64,000 nt of DNA from Nitrospira sp. (lineage in GTDB: Bacteria; Nitrospirota; Nitrospiria; Nitrospirales; UBA8639). A model generated the notes under the pieces. It searched no databases, was not told where the DNA came from, and was given only the letters and a program-made list of their open reading frames with translations. Position 1 is the stretch's first letter, and every line of letters begins with the position of its first letter. The translations under genes and the position numbers were made by a program. The stretch is taken from positions 62,001 to 126,000 of the forward strand of contig WTGX01000001.1 of assembly GCA_011523385.1 (NCBI GenBank), written 5' to 3'. This document shows, in pieces, positions 17,552 through 26,501 of this stretch.

Positions 17552-18424
17552 ATGAGCATTTTGGTGAATAAGGCAACACGGGTGGTCGTACAGGGGATTA
17601 CGGGGAAGGAAGGGTCATTCCACGCGACCCAGTGTCAGGCGTACGGTACCCAGATCGTCGCAGGAGTGACACCGGGAAAGGCCGGGCAGGACGTGGAAGG
17701 CATCCCGGTTTTTCACACGGTCCGCGATGCCGTGAAAGCAACCGAAGCCACCACGTCTCTGATTTTTGTGCCGCCTCCGTTTGCCGCCGATGCCATTCTC
17801 GAGGCGGCCAATGTGGGAATTTGGCTTGTGGTGTGCATTACGGAAGGGATACCCGTGAACGACATGGTCCGGGTGAAACGCGCCCTGACCAGTACGCAGA
17901 CCCGGCTCATCGGTCCCAATTGTCCCGGAATTATCACGGCCGACGAGTGCAAGATCGGCATTATGCCCGGGTTCATTCATAAAAAAGGAAAGGTTGGCGT
18001 GATCTCCCGCAGCGGCACCCTGACCTATGAAGCCGTCAACCAATTGACGAATTTAGGGCTTGGCGAGACGACTTGCGTGGGCATCGGAGGCGATCCCATC
18101 ATCGGCACGGGGTACATCGACCTGCTGCAAATGTTCGAGCACGACGAGGAGACGGAAGCCGTGGTCATGATCGGGGAGATCGGCGGCGACGCCGAGGAAA
18201 AAGCCGCCGAGTTCATCAAACGAGAAATGACGAAGCCGGTCATTGGGTTTATTGCCGGCATGACGGCCCCACCAGGCCGGCGCATGGGTCACGCCGGTGC
18301 GATTATCACCGGAGGCCAAGGCACGGCCAAAGAAAAAATCGCCGCCCTGGAAGCCGCCGGCGTGCAGGTCGTGCGCAATCCCGCGGAGATCGGGGAGACC
18401 GTCCAAGCCGCGCTCGGTTCTTAA
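17552..18424 (+). CDS. sucD: Succinyl-CoA synthetase alpha subunit
   Basis: The 290 residues start [24 protein letters not shown], with the CoA-binding Rossmann fold, [18 protein letters not shown], and the phosphohistidine loop [10 protein letters not shown], where the His relays phosphate between ATP and succinate. It forms the enzyme with SucC, from which it is separated by 224 bp of repeats. GAGGAAAGGAAGAGCGC precedes the ATG. In this context it runs toward succinyl-CoA in the reductive TCA cycle; downstream 2-oxoglutarate synthase genes are not in the window. Confidence 0.95.
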   Translation: MSILVNKATRVVVQGITGKEGSFHATQCQAYGTQIVAGVTPGKAGQDVEGIPVFHTVRDAVKATEATTSLIFVPPPFAADAILEAANVGIWLVVCITEGIPVNDMVRVKRALTSTQTRLIGPNCPGIITADECKIGIMPGFIHKKGKVGVISRSGTLTYEAVNQLTNLGLGETTCVGIGGDPIIGTGYIDLLQMFEHDEETEAVVMIGEIGGDAEEKAAEFIKREMTKPVIGFIAGMTAPPGRRMGHAGAIITGGQGTAKEKIAALEAAGVQVVRNPAEIGETVQAALGS

Positions 18425-18465
18425 GCAGCACCGTTCAATCTTTGATACGAAAGTAACTCAATCCG

Positions 18466-18567
18466 TCATTCCCGACGTTAGTAATCGGGAATCCAGTGTC
18501 TTTTGTCTTCACGAACGAAGGAACAAGCAAAGACTCTGGATCAGTCCCCGACATTCTTAATCGGGGA
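18466..18567. repeat. Two copies of a CCCGAN(8-9)TCGGG intergenic repeat
   Basis: Copy one is at 18466-18500 (TCATTCCCGAC.. with TAATCGGGAATCCAG) and copy two at 18545-18567 (TCCCCGACATTCTTAATCGG and three more bases). A third, nearly identical to copy two, is at 58206-58228. They are extragenic hairpins, here filling most of the 451-bp gap between sucD and the AT-rich island. Confidence 0.75.
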
Positions 18568-18674
18568 TCCAGTTCATATTGTCGAGGATGACAGATGACA
18601 GGGGAGACGCCATTTTTATGTGTACAGACCGCAAGCCTGCATGCGGGATTCTTTGCCTGACAGAAGAGGGGCAC

Positions 18675-18869
18675 CTAAATGGAAGCAACCTTTTCGGATA
18701 GCCAGACCTTAATCAGTGACTGGTAAGGGACGTCCCTCTTGTTGGCCTCGGTCTTGATTTGCTCAAGCAAAGCAACCGGCAATCTCAGGGAAATCGGCTT
18801 GGTGGAAGGTTTGAGATTGAGAAAACGGACGCGTCGGGCCTTGCTTGAAACGTAGATACTTGAATAACG
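18675..18869 (-). pseudogene. Remnant of a CopG/BrnA-type ribbon-helix-helix antitoxin
   Basis: Read on the minus strand, the frame gives a peptide with the segment LNLKPSTKPISLRLPVALLE followed by QIKTEANKRDVPYQSLIKVW and a stop at 18675. This is the DNA-binding region of the BrnA/CopG antitoxin family, which normally has a 30-40 residue N-terminal lead with toxin contacts. Here the frame is blocked by a stop at 18870-18872, with no ATG, GTG or TTG before the conserved part. No toxin gene adjoins it. I read it as a 5'-truncated antitoxin. It is too short and start-less to be found by a simple gene search. Confidence 0.7.
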
Positions 18870-18876
18870 TTATGGT

Positions 18877-19944
18877 ATGGCGAGGATTTACAGGCAAGTG
18901 GGTTCTCTGACTCAGTTAATTGATGCGCTTGAACGAGAGGGGATAGGTGCCTTCAGAACGTTGGATGAAATTCGGTCGTTCCATCATAATTACGAAAGTT
19001 CTCTTAATCGTATCAGGGAAAGATGTCGAGAAATTCTGAGACAGGAAGTTGCTGATCTTGAGTCAAAATATAGAGAATTCTCCCGCAGACTTGATCAGAA
19101 AATTGAAAACAGGAGAACTTTGTTAACAAATGAATTGGAGGAACTGACAAGAACTCTTGCCAGAAACGAAAGACGGAACGTGTTGATGCGAATGTTTTTC
19201 TTTTTTCGGAAAAAGAGATTAACAAAGAGAAAGAAAATTTTAGAAAACTCTTTCGAGAATGAAGTGGAAAGACCTTTCAGGAAGGGATTTGCAAGGATTG
19301 ACAGTCTGAGGGCTGAAATCGAGGATCGAACAAATAACGCCGTACAATGGATAGAACGGTATTCAGCCAGAGATAGAGAAGAACAGAAAAGAATCCTTTC
19401 GGTTTTCAGGAGACACAAATACCTGTTTTACGGAGCCGAAGGGGAGGAAAGGGTGGCGCGGGAATTATCAAGACTTCCCGATACGTACACCGTCATCAAT
19501 GATTGCAGCTTGGAATTTTCTCAACCGGTATATGACAGAAGGAATGAGGACAAAATCTATTCAATACAGGTAGATCACGTTGTCGTCGGACCCACCGGTC
19601 TTTATTTGGTTGAAACGAAGAATTGGAGCAAGGCTTCAGTGGAAAACACGGAATTGTTTTCTCCAATCAGGCAATTGAAGAGGAGCAACTTTGCGATTTT
19701 TGTGTTACTGAATCAGGCCGTCGAGAGAGGGGATATCGATAATTTTTCCAACCACTGGGGGGACAGAAAAATATCTCCGAGAAAGATCCTCTGCTTAATA
19801 AATCACAGGCCGACTCAGGAATTTCAATATGTGAGGATACTGTCCGAAAATCAAATCACCCAGTATGTTGGAAATCAAAGACAGGTGTTTAGTCAAAGAG
19901 AAGTAGAATCTCTTGCTAAGTACTTACTCTCCCTGATTGCATGA
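18877..19944 (+). CDS. NERD-domain protein with long coiled coil
   Basis: The 355 residues fall into a charged coiled coil (about 40-180, rich in E/R/K with a short MFFFF patch near 105) and a C-terminal NERD domain (about 185-300): GAEGEERVARELSRLPD, VINDC, then QVDHVVVGPTGLYLVETKNW, which holds the D...ExK catalytic pattern of restriction-like nucleases. NERD proteins are thought to process DNA, and many occur in defence islands. The gene is visibly AT-rich and uses A/T-ending codons, unlike the genes on both sides, and follows a broken antitoxin, so horizontal acquisition is likely. No good SD precedes ATG 18877. Confidence 0.8.
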   Translation: MARIYRQVGSLTQLIDALEREGIGAFRTLDEIRSFHHNYESSLNRIRERCREILRQEVADLESKYREFSRRLDQKIENRRTLLTNELEELTRTLARNERRNVLMRMFFFFRKKRLTKRKKILENSFENEVERPFRKGFARIDSLRAEIEDRTNNAVQWIERYSARDREEQKRILSVFRRHKYLFYGAEGEERVARELSRLPDTYTVINDCSLEFSQPVYDRRNEDKIYSIQVDHVVVGPTGLYLVETKNWSKASVENTELFSPIRQLKRSNFAIFVLLNQAVERGDIDNFSNHWGDRKISPRKILCLINHRPTQEFQYVRILSENQITQYVGNQRQVFSQREVESLAKYLLSLIA

Positions 19945-20084
19945 AATCGGATCTGCCTCATTAGCTATCTATCGAGGTTGCTTGGAATCGGAAAAATGCC
20001 AAAGTGGAGGGGTTTTAACCCTGCCTTCGTTCATTGGATCGTGTCATAATTGAAGAGTTCTCGTGAAATAGAAGGTCGAATCGC

Positions 20085-21881
20085 GTGAAGTCAATCACAT
20101 GTGAAGAGCGGGTCCGCGCATTGCGTGGACAGTTGGCCCGGCAAGGGTTGTCTGGGTTCATCGTCCCCCATGCCGACGAGTATCAGAATGAGTATTTGCC
20201 GGCTTGTGCCGAGCGGTTGGCGTGGTTGACGGGGTTTACGGGTTCGGCAGGGACGGCAGTGGTATTGGCCGAACAGGCCGCTATCTTCGTGGACGGACGA
20301 TATACCCTGCAGGCCCGGGAGCAAGTCGACGTGCAGGTATTTACCTTCCGCCATCTCATCGACGAACCGGTGCATGCGTGGTTGTCCGGCGCTCTCCGGC
20401 CCGGCGATAAACTGGGATATGATCCGTGGCTGCATACGCTGCAAGAAGTCAGACAATTGCAAGAAGCCTGTTCCAGGGCCGGTGCCGCATTGACTCCATG
20501 TGAACCGAATCCCATTGACGCATTATGGGATGATCGCCCCGCGCCTCCCGCGGCCAAGGTGGTGCCGCATGACCTCGCCTATACGGGAAAGTCCTCGGAA
20601 GACAAACGACAGGAACTTGCCGCGAAATTGAAAAATGAGAATATCGGCGTAGCCGTCCTGACGGCTCCGGATTCCATTGCCTGGCTGTTGAACGTGCGCG
20701 GTGGCGACGTGGAGCATACGCCGTTACCCCTCGGCTTCGCCCTGCTGTATCAGGACGGCACGGCGGCGCTGTTTCTCGACCCGCCCAAGGTTTCCGATGC
20801 CTTGGCGCCGCACGTGAGACCGGCCGTGCGGATTCGTCCCGTCTCTGACTTTCACGAGACCTTGGAACAATTGGGGAAGACCGGGGAACGCGTGTTGTGC
20901 GACCCGAACCGCACGGCAAGTTGGATTCCTGAACGCCTGACTCTTTCCGGAGCCCAACTGATCGAAGAGGAAGACCCGTGCCTCTTGCCCAAGGCTTGCA
21001 AGAATGCGGTCGAGATCAACGGGGCCCGGGAGGCGCACAAAAGAGACGGGGCCGCGGTGTGTGAATTTCTGGCCTGGCTGAGCCGGGAAGCGCAGGCGGG
21101 ACAACTCTCCGAACGTGATGCCCAATCGTATCTTGATGCCTGTCGCCGCCGGCAGCCGCTCTGGCAGGACAGCAGCTTTCCGACAATTTCCGCAGCCGGC
21201 CCCAATGGGGCCATCGTGCATTACCGGGCGGCCGATGAGCAGTGTCGAAGTCTTGAGCCCGGCACGTTGTATCTGGTGGATTCAGGGGGCCAGTATTTGG
21301 ACGGCACGACCGACGTCACCAGAACGGTCGCCGTCGGGTCCGCGACACCCGAGCACCGGGACCGGTATACCCGGATCCTCAAAGGACATATTGCCCTCGC
21401 CACGGCCACCTTTCCCAAAGGAACCACAGGCGCACAGCTCGATACGCTGGCCCGGCGCCCGCTTTGGGAAGTGGGGTTGGATTACGATCACGGGACCGGG
21501 CACGGGGTCGGGAGTTACCTGGGCGTCCATGAAGGACCTCAGCGTATCTCGAAAGGCGGGCATACGGTCGCCTTGCAACCCGGAATGATCCTCTCAAACG
21601 AACCCGGGTATTATAAAAGCGGGGAATACGGGATCAGGTTGGAAAACCTCGTTGTCGTGATCCCCGCGACGATAGGCGGCGGGGGAGGACGGGAATGGTT
21701 CGCGTTCGAGACGATCACGCTCGTGCCGTTTGATGCCTCGCTGATCGACGCGACGTTATTGAATGCAACGGAGACGGAGTGGCTCAACACCTACCACGCC
21801 CGCGTGCGGGCGGTGATCGGGCCGCTGGTCGATTCGTCCACGGCCGCTTGGTTGGAGCAGGCGACGGAACGGATTTTCTAG
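20085..21881 (+). CDS. Xaa-Pro aminopeptidase (M24B), three-domain form
   Basis: Removes N-terminal residues linked to proline. At 598 residues it has the three-domain build of cytosolic/eukaryotic aminopeptidase P, longer than E. coli PepP (about 440). The C-terminal pita-bread domain shows the dimetal ligands: the two Asp in VDSGGQYLDGTTDVTRT, His in HGTGHGVGSYLGVHE, Glu in NEPGYY, and Glu in AFETITLVP. The N-terminal domains contain GFTGSAGTAVV and FVDGRYTLQAREQV, as in creatinase-like proteins. The start is GTG at 20085 with GAAGG upstream. It stands alone between an AT-rich island and a small unknown gene. Confidence 0.9.
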   Translation: MKSITCEERVRALRGQLARQGLSGFIVPHADEYQNEYLPACAERLAWLTGFTGSAGTAVVLAEQAAIFVDGRYTLQAREQVDVQVFTFRHLIDEPVHAWLSGALRPGDKLGYDPWLHTLQEVRQLQEACSRAGAALTPCEPNPIDALWDDRPAPPAAKVVPHDLAYTGKSSEDKRQELAAKLKNENIGVAVLTAPDSIAWLLNVRGGDVEHTPLPLGFALLYQDGTAALFLDPPKVSDALAPHVRPAVRIRPVSDFHETLEQLGKTGERVLCDPNRTASWIPERLTLSGAQLIEEEDPCLLPKACKNAVEINGAREAHKRDGAAVCEFLAWLSREAQAGQLSERDAQSYLDACRRRQPLWQDSSFPTISAAGPNGAIVHYRAADEQCRSLEPGTLYLVDSGGQYLDGTTDVTRTVAVGSATPEHRDRYTRILKGHIALATATFPKGTTGAQLDTLARRPLWEVGLDYDHGTGHGVGSYLGVHEGPQRISKGGHTVALQPGMILSNEPGYYKSGEYGIRLENLVVVIPATIGGGGGREWFAFETITLVPFDASLIDATLLNATETEWLNTYHARVRAVIGPLVDSSTAAWLEQATERIF

Positions 21882-21922
21882 GTTTCCTGGGTTTTTGCTT
21901 TTCCTTCGTTCCGGAGTCGAAA

Positions 21923-21953
21923 GACACTGGATTCCTGCTTCCGCAGGAATGAC
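21923..21953. repeat. ATTCCTGC-GCAGGAAT intergenic repeat, second copy
   Basis: GACACTGGATTCCTGCTTCC and the following GCAGGAATGAC repeat the unit at 17467-17497 with one base change in the loop. It lies 42 bp after the aminopeptidase stop and could act as a terminator-like hairpin. Confidence 0.7.
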
Positions 21954-22016
21954 AGATTCGGGTTATGTTCGTGTCAAGGCCAGAATGGGCAGGGTCAGGG
22001 AGAAATTCTCAACGAC

Positions 22017-22331
22017 ATGAGTCAAGCCATGACGGATGAACAGGTTGCCGAACGCATACACGCGCAATTGGGGGGCCAAAGCGGGGCCGTGGACGATGTG
22101 TTGGTCAAAGGGGACCTTCTGCAACTGCACGTCACCGAAGAGTTTTACCGGCGGCTGGCGGTTGATCGGGATCGTGGCAGAAAGATCGTGCTGATGTTGA
22201 TGCAGCAGATGAAGTCGCTAACGGGACGTCAGGACGTCACCGTGAGAGTGTACAGTCAAAATGAAAAGATGATCGAAGGCAAGGTCAAGGCGTTCGGGGG
22301 TGATAATGTCACGTACATGTTGGACTTGTAA
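22017..22331 (+). CDS. Conserved-looking small protein of unknown function
   Basis: A 104-residue soluble, charged protein I do not recognise. It has no signal peptide, transmembrane segment or cysteine. Its predicted layout is an N-terminal helix (TDEQVAERIHAQL), a strand-rich middle (DDVLVKGDLLQLHVTEEFYR) and a helix with many Met (KIVLMLMQQMKSL), ending in VRVYSQNEKMIEGKVKAFGG. GGGAGA is 20 bases upstream of the ATG, so initiation may be weak. It is 26 bp from the TraB-family gene on the same strand and probably co-transcribed with it. Confidence 0.65.
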   Translation: MSQAMTDEQVAERIHAQLGGQSGAVDDVLVKGDLLQLHVTEEFYRRLAVDRDRGRKIVLMLMQQMKSLTGRQDVTVRVYSQNEKMIEGKVKAFGGDNVTYMLDL

Positions 22332-22357
22332 GGTTCGAAGCCATTTGCGGTGTCACA

Positions 22358-23584
22358 ATGGAAGCCGATAACGGTCAGGAGTCCTTGCCGCCGTCGAAGG
22401 CCTCTCCCTGCATGGCCCGCTCTTCTCCCGAAGTACACGTCCTGGCCGTGCAAGACAAAACGATTATCCTGGTCGGGACGGTTCACGTGTCCCAAGAGTC
22501 CGCGGACCTGGTTCGCGCCGTCATTGAAGAGGAACGGCCGGATGCGGTCTGCGTGGAATTGGATTCCCGGCGGTACGAAGCCTTGTCCCAGCAGCAGAAA
22601 TGGGAGTCGTTCGACCTCAAGGAGGTGATCCGAAAAAAACAACTCAGTACCATGTTGGCCAACGTCCTGTTGGCCTCCTATCAAAAACGGCTTGGGGATC
22701 AGCTTGGCGTCCTGCCCGGCACCGAGATGCTGGAAGCCATCAATGTGGCCAAAAAGCACGACGTCCCCATTTTCCTCTGCGACCGGGACGTACGCGTTAC
22801 CATGCGACGGGCTTGGCGGTCCACTCCGTTCTTCAAAAAAAGCATGTTGGTCTCGTCGCTGCTGTTGAGCGTGTTCGACACCAAGCCCGTAAGCGAGGAG
22901 TCGTTGCAGGATTTGAAAAAACAGGACGTGCTGTCGGACATGATGCAGGAATTGGGCAGGGAAGTTCCCTCGTTGAAAACGGTCTTGATCGACGAGCGGG
23001 ACTCGTATCTGGCGGAGAAGACCTTGCAGGCCGAAGGCAAGACCATCGTCTCGGTGGTGGGAGCCGGACACGTGGAAGGCATTAAAGCCATTCTCCAAGG
23101 CGAACTGCGGGGCAACCTGGACGGCATGGACGTGATTCCGCCCGTGTCTCCGGTGTGGAAATGGGTGGGATGGGCTATCCCGGCCATTATCGTCGGTTCA
23201 ATCGCCTTGATCGGTTATCAGAAAGGGGCTGCGGCAGCCGGAGACAACGCCCTCTTCTGGATCGTGGCCAACGGCGTACCCAGTGGTTTGGGAGCATTAC
23301 TGGCCTGGGCTCATCCTTTCACGATTGTCGTGGCCGTGGCCGGCGCTCCGTTTACGAGCCTGACGCCGGTGATCGGCGTCGGATACGTCACGGCATTCGT
23401 CCAGGCCTATATGCAACCACCGATCGTGCGTGAATTTCAGACCGTAGCCGAAGACGTGGCCATTCCCCGGCGCTGGTGGCAAAGCCGCCTGCTACGGGTG
23501 TTCCTGGCCTTTTTGTTTCCCACCATCGGCAGCGTCATCGGCACGTGGGTCGGCGGCACGCGTATCGTGTCGAATTTGTTCTAG
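22358..23584 (+). CDS. TraB/PrgY (GumN-related) family membrane protein
   Basis: The N-terminal half (about 25-255) is a TraB domain: IILVGTVHVSQESADLVRAV with the conserved GT.H, ERPDAVCVELDSRR, and the second motif VVGAGHVEGIKAIL with the conserved GxxH. This fold has a proposed tiki/erythromycin-esterase-like metallo-active site; the founding members shut down peptide pheromones in enterococci. The C-terminal half has four or so transmembrane helices (WVGWAIPAIIVGSIALIGY, FTIVVAVAGAPF and others). Function in free-living bacteria is unknown. It follows the 104-residue protein at 26 bp. Confidence 0.85.
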   Translation: MEADNGQESLPPSKASPCMARSSPEVHVLAVQDKTIILVGTVHVSQESADLVRAVIEEERPDAVCVELDSRRYEALSQQQKWESFDLKEVIRKKQLSTMLANVLLASYQKRLGDQLGVLPGTEMLEAINVAKKHDVPIFLCDRDVRVTMRRAWRSTPFFKKSMLVSSLLLSVFDTKPVSEESLQDLKKQDVLSDMMQELGREVPSLKTVLIDERDSYLAEKTLQAEGKTIVSVVGAGHVEGIKAILQGELRGNLDGMDVIPPVSPVWKWVGWAIPAIIVGSIALIGYQKGAAAAGDNALFWIVANGVPSGLGALLAWAHPFTIVVAVAGAPFTSLTPVIGVGYVTAFVQAYMQPPIVREFQTVAEDVAIPRRWWQSRLLRVFLAFLFPTIGSVIGTWVGGTRIVSNLF

Positions 23585-23664
23585 TCCGGAGTTCTTCACC
23601 TGGTCTGAGCAAAATTGGGCAAGCGCCATCCTGATACGGCTTTCGAACGACGGCTCTTGTCTCG

Positions 23665-23844
23665 TCAGGAGGCAGGAGTTTTGCCGGAGGTATGTTGAAA
23701 AAGGCAGGATGGGCAGGTGTAATGGATGAATCGGCCGTCGGCCACGAGGCGTTTCGTCATGGCGACCCGGCACCAAGTGCATTGGCGGTCGGGAAGTTTG
23801 GTTTCCGACGGAAGGTCGGCTGAGGTTGGCGAAGACGTATCCAT
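23665..23844 (-). CDS. 59-residue zinc-ribbon protein
   Basis: On the minus strand ATG (23842-23844) opens a 59-codon frame ending at TGA (23665-23667). The peptide contains CTWCRVAMTKRLVADG then FIHYTCPSCLFQH, i.e. two CxxC knuckles 18 residues apart, the spacing of a treble-clef or zinc-ribbon fold. Codons are mostly G/C at position three. Its start is divergent from, and about 60 bp away from, the CobW-family gene, a family tied to zinc supply. No strong SD is visible. Small size explains why it is easily missed. Function is unknown: a zinc-dependent regulator or metal-responsive partner is a guess. Confidence 0.6.
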   Translation of the reverse strand: MDTSSPTSADLPSETKLPDRQCTWCRVAMTKRLVADGRFIHYTCPSCLFQHTSGKTPAS

Positions 23845-23903
23845 TCAGTCATTCTCGTCAAGCCCGGCTGTGGTTGTCAAACATTCAAAATCAGCAATCC
23901 AAA

Positions 23904-24863
23904 ATGATGTCGTCACAGGACAATCCCCCTTCATCACTGGAGCACAAGCAACCGGCAGGTGACGTGCCGGTCACCGGAAACAGCGTGCCGGCACTGGTTG
24001 TGTCCGGATTCCTGGGTGCCGGCAAAACTACGCTCGTTCGGCACCTGCTTGAAGACGCACAGGCGCAGGGGGTGCGGATGGCGGTGGTGTCGAACGAATT
24101 CGGTGAATTAGGCATCGATCAGGCCCTGCTGGGAAGCTTGGCCGAGCACAATTACGTCGAATTGGAAGGCGGATGCGTCTGTTGCAAATTGTCGGACGAA
24201 CTCGTGACAACGCTTCAACGGATCCGGGAAGAGGTACATCCTGACCGGGTCGTCGTCGAAACGTCCGGTGTGGCCCTGCCCTTTGACACGCTCCTGAATT
24301 TCTGGCGCGAACCCGTGTCCGAGTGGGTTGGCGAATGTCTTTCAGCGGTGGTGGTGAATGCCGAACAGGTTGCGGAAGAGCGTGACCTGGAAGGGACTTT
24401 TGAACAGCAGGTATCATCGGCCGACCTGCTGATACTGAACAAACTGGATCTCGTGCCGTCGGACCAACGTGAACAGGTTCAGGAACGGGTGCAGTGCCTG
24501 GCTCCGGGGACTCCCATCGTGCCGGCCGTTCATGCCCGCGTCAGCACGCCGGTGCTGTTTCCTCCGGATCCAGGGAACCAACCCAGGCAAGCCGCCAAGC
24601 CGCCGACACGTGAACCGCATACCCATGAGGCGTTTGAGGCGGAAGAATGCGTCATTGAGCAGGGTATCGACCCCGAGACGTTGATCCAACGGATTCAAGC
24701 ACGCCATGCCCTGCGAGCCAAAGGATTCGTACAGACATCCGATGGTCTTCGTCTTGTTCAGGGCGTCGGCCCGCGAGTCGATCTGGTCGAGCCTCCCATG
24801 AAGTCGCCGGAGCATCTCCTGGGCCGTCTAGTTCTCATCCGAAGAAGCGACTCCCAGCAGTAG
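23904..24863 (+). CDS. CobW/COG0523-family GTPase (metallochaperone)
   Basis: A G3E P-loop GTPase. It shows Walker A GFLGAGKTTLVRHLL, the metal-binding GGCVCCKLSDEL (CxCC) that in this family carries Zn or Co, Walker B-like VVETSGVALP, and the guanine-specificity NKLD. A His/Glu-containing linker REPHTHEAFEAEE could bind metal. The CobW C-terminal domain is short. The start is taken at ATG 23904 (ATGATG, second at 23907); a frame from 23826 would add residues antisense to the divergent zinc-ribbon gene. COG0523 proteins deliver zinc or cobalt to client enzymes; the client here is not evident, though this genome has B12-dependent NrdJ. Confidence 0.85.
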   Translation: MMSSQDNPPSSLEHKQPAGDVPVTGNSVPALVVSGFLGAGKTTLVRHLLEDAQAQGVRMAVVSNEFGELGIDQALLGSLAEHNYVELEGGCVCCKLSDELVTTLQRIREEVHPDRVVVETSGVALPFDTLLNFWREPVSEWVGECLSAVVVNAEQVAEERDLEGTFEQQVSSADLLILNKLDLVPSDQREQVQERVQCLAPGTPIVPAVHARVSTPVLFPPDPGNQPRQAAKPPTREPHTHEAFEAEECVIEQGIDPETLIQRIQARHALRAKGFVQTSDGLRLVQGVGPRVDLVEPPMKSPEHLLGRLVLIRRSDSQQ

Positions 24864-24893
24864 ACGGGCCGCTGGCTTTGTGGAGGCAGGGCT

Positions 24894-25544
24894 TTACGGT
24901 TGCTTCAGCAGGTTCGGGTAGTTCTTCTCAATTTCTTCATGAAGTCGAGGGTCGAGGCTGGCCTGGAAAAGCGTCCGGGCTTTTCCGAGGTACTCCAAGG
25001 ATACGTTTTTGGCCCCTTGCAGGTTGGCTTGTTGCAACACGGTCCCGGTCAGGGAGGCGTCTTGCAGGTTGGCTTCGGATAGGTCTGCGCCCGTGAGATC
25101 AGTTTCCCGCAGGTCAGCCATCTTCAGGTTGGCTTGCACCAATCTGCACCCCTGTAAATTTCCCCAAGGCAGTGAGGCGCGCGTCAGGTTGGCCTTGGTG
25201 AGATCCGCGCCTGCGAGATCCGCACGGATCAGGCCCGTTCCACTGAGGTCCACCATCACGAGCGTCGCGTTGGTAAGGGTTGCTTTGAGCAGGTTGGCTT
25301 CGATGACGTCCGCTTCCGTGAGATTGACTCCGGTCAGATCGGCTTCTTCCAGGTTGGCCCGGAGCAAGTAGGCGTCGGATAAATCCGCACCCGTCAGGTC
25401 GCACCTGGCAAAATCCATTCTCGTGAAATCATACCCCGACAGGTCGGCTTCCCGGAGGTCAGGTTGGACGGTGGGTTGGGTCCGTCGAAATTTGTTCCAG
25501 ACTTCCAGGCCCTGGAGTAACAGGTCAAGATGGTCTTGATTCAT
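24894..25544 (-). CDS. Pentapeptide-repeat protein
   Basis: The 216 residues consist mainly of tandem A(D/N)Lxx repeats from about residue 30 to 185 (for example READLSGYDFTRMDF, TGADLSDAYLLRANL), which fold as a right-handed quadrilateral beta-helix. An N-terminal helix (DHLDLLLQGLEVWNKF) and a C-terminal helical cap flank them. Family functions range from gyrase protection to unknown structural roles; nothing here narrows it. I start at ATG 25544 (MNQDHLDLLLQG) because the longer frame would translate an intergenic repeat (ATTGCTGATTTT... AAATCCACAAT). It is convergent with cobW. Confidence 0.85.
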   Translation of the reverse strand: MNQDHLDLLLQGLEVWNKFRRTQPTVQPDLREADLSGYDFTRMDFARCDLTGADLSDAYLLRANLEEADLTGVNLTEADVIEANLLKATLTNATLVMVDLSGTGLIRADLAGADLTKANLTRASLPWGNLQGCRLVQANLKMADLRETDLTGADLSEANLQDASLTGTVLQQANLQGAKNVSLEYLGKARTLFQASLDPRLHEEIEKNYPNLLKQP

Positions 25545-25637
25545 GAGGAATTGTGGATTGAGAATAGAGGATTTTTGATTGCTGATTTTGGATTGGAAAA
25601 AGTCAGCAATCCACAATCAAAAATCCACAATGTGCGT

Positions 25638-26501
25638 TCAGCGTTTCCGTCTCTTGAGAAATTGCAGAAATTCGGAGTCGGGGCTGAGCACCATGGTCGT
25701 GTCTTTGGAGAAGGTTTTCCGGTAGGCTTCCATGGAGCGCACGAATTCAAAGAATTGCGGGTCCTGGCGATAGGCATCGGCGTAAATCTTGTAGGCCTTG
25801 GCGTCACCTTCGCCGCGAATTTCCTGGGCGGTTTTGTAGGCATCGGCCAAGAGAATTTCCCGGTCCTTTTCGGCGTCCGACCGAATTTTCTGCGCTTCTT
25901 CCGCGCCTTCGGCCTTGTACTGTTTGGCGATCCGTTCCCGCTCGGCTTGCATCCGGTCGAACACGGCCTTGGCGTTCTGTTCGGGCAGGTCCGCGCGCTT
26001 GATGCGGACGTCCAGGACTTCCAGGCCGTATTTCGAGGCTTTTTCGTTGGCGCGTTTGGCCACCTCGGACATAATCAACAACCGGTTCGCGGAGACGATT
26101 TCCGAAAGCTCGTGCCGGCCCAGTTCCACGCGCAGTTCGGAATAGATGATGTCGTCCAGCCGTTGCAGTGCGCCGCGTTGCGTTTGGAACGCCTTGTAGA
26201 CCTCCAGGGGATCGACGATTTTCCACTTGGCGAAATTGTCGATCAGGATGGTCTTTTTGTCCTGGGTGATGACTTCGCGGGCGGGGACATCGTAATCCAG
26301 GAGTCGCTTGTCGAAATAACGGACTTCCTGGACAAAGGGCAGCTTGAACTTGAGCCCGGGCTCCGTCACGGTCCGCTTGGGTTTGCCGAGCTGAACCACG
26401 ATGGCTGTTTGGGTCAAATCCAGGATGAAGAACGGCGAGGCCCCCAACACGACCAGCAGGATCAGGACGCCGATGATGCCGACAAGCAGGTTTTGTTTCA
26501 T
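25638..26501 (-). CDS. hflC: HflC, FtsH protease modulator
   Basis: An SPFH/band-7 protein with one N-terminal transmembrane helix (LLVGIIGVLILLVVLGASPF) and a periplasmic SPFH domain (AIVVQLGKPKRTVTEPGLKFKLP..), followed by a long coiled coil (RMQAERERIAKQYKAEG, AYKTAQEIRGEGDAKA). With HflK it forms the large cage around FtsH in the inner membrane and controls its proteolysis. Its start codon overlaps the hflK stop by one base (TGATG), so translation is coupled. 287 residues is normal. Confidence 0.94.
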   Translation of the reverse strand: MKQNLLVGIIGVLILLVVLGASPFFILDLTQTAIVVQLGKPKRTVTEPGLKFKLPFVQEVRYFDKRLLDYDVPAREVITQDKKTILIDNFAKWKIVDPLEVYKAFQTQRGALQRLDDIIYSELRVELGRHELSEIVSANRLLIMSEVAKRANEKASKYGLEVLDVRIKRADLPEQNAKAVFDRMQAERERIAKQYKAEGAEEAQKIRSDAEKDREILLADAYKTAQEIRGEGDAKAYKIYADAYRQDPQFFEFVRSMEAYRKTFSKDTTMVLSPDSEFLQFLKRRKR

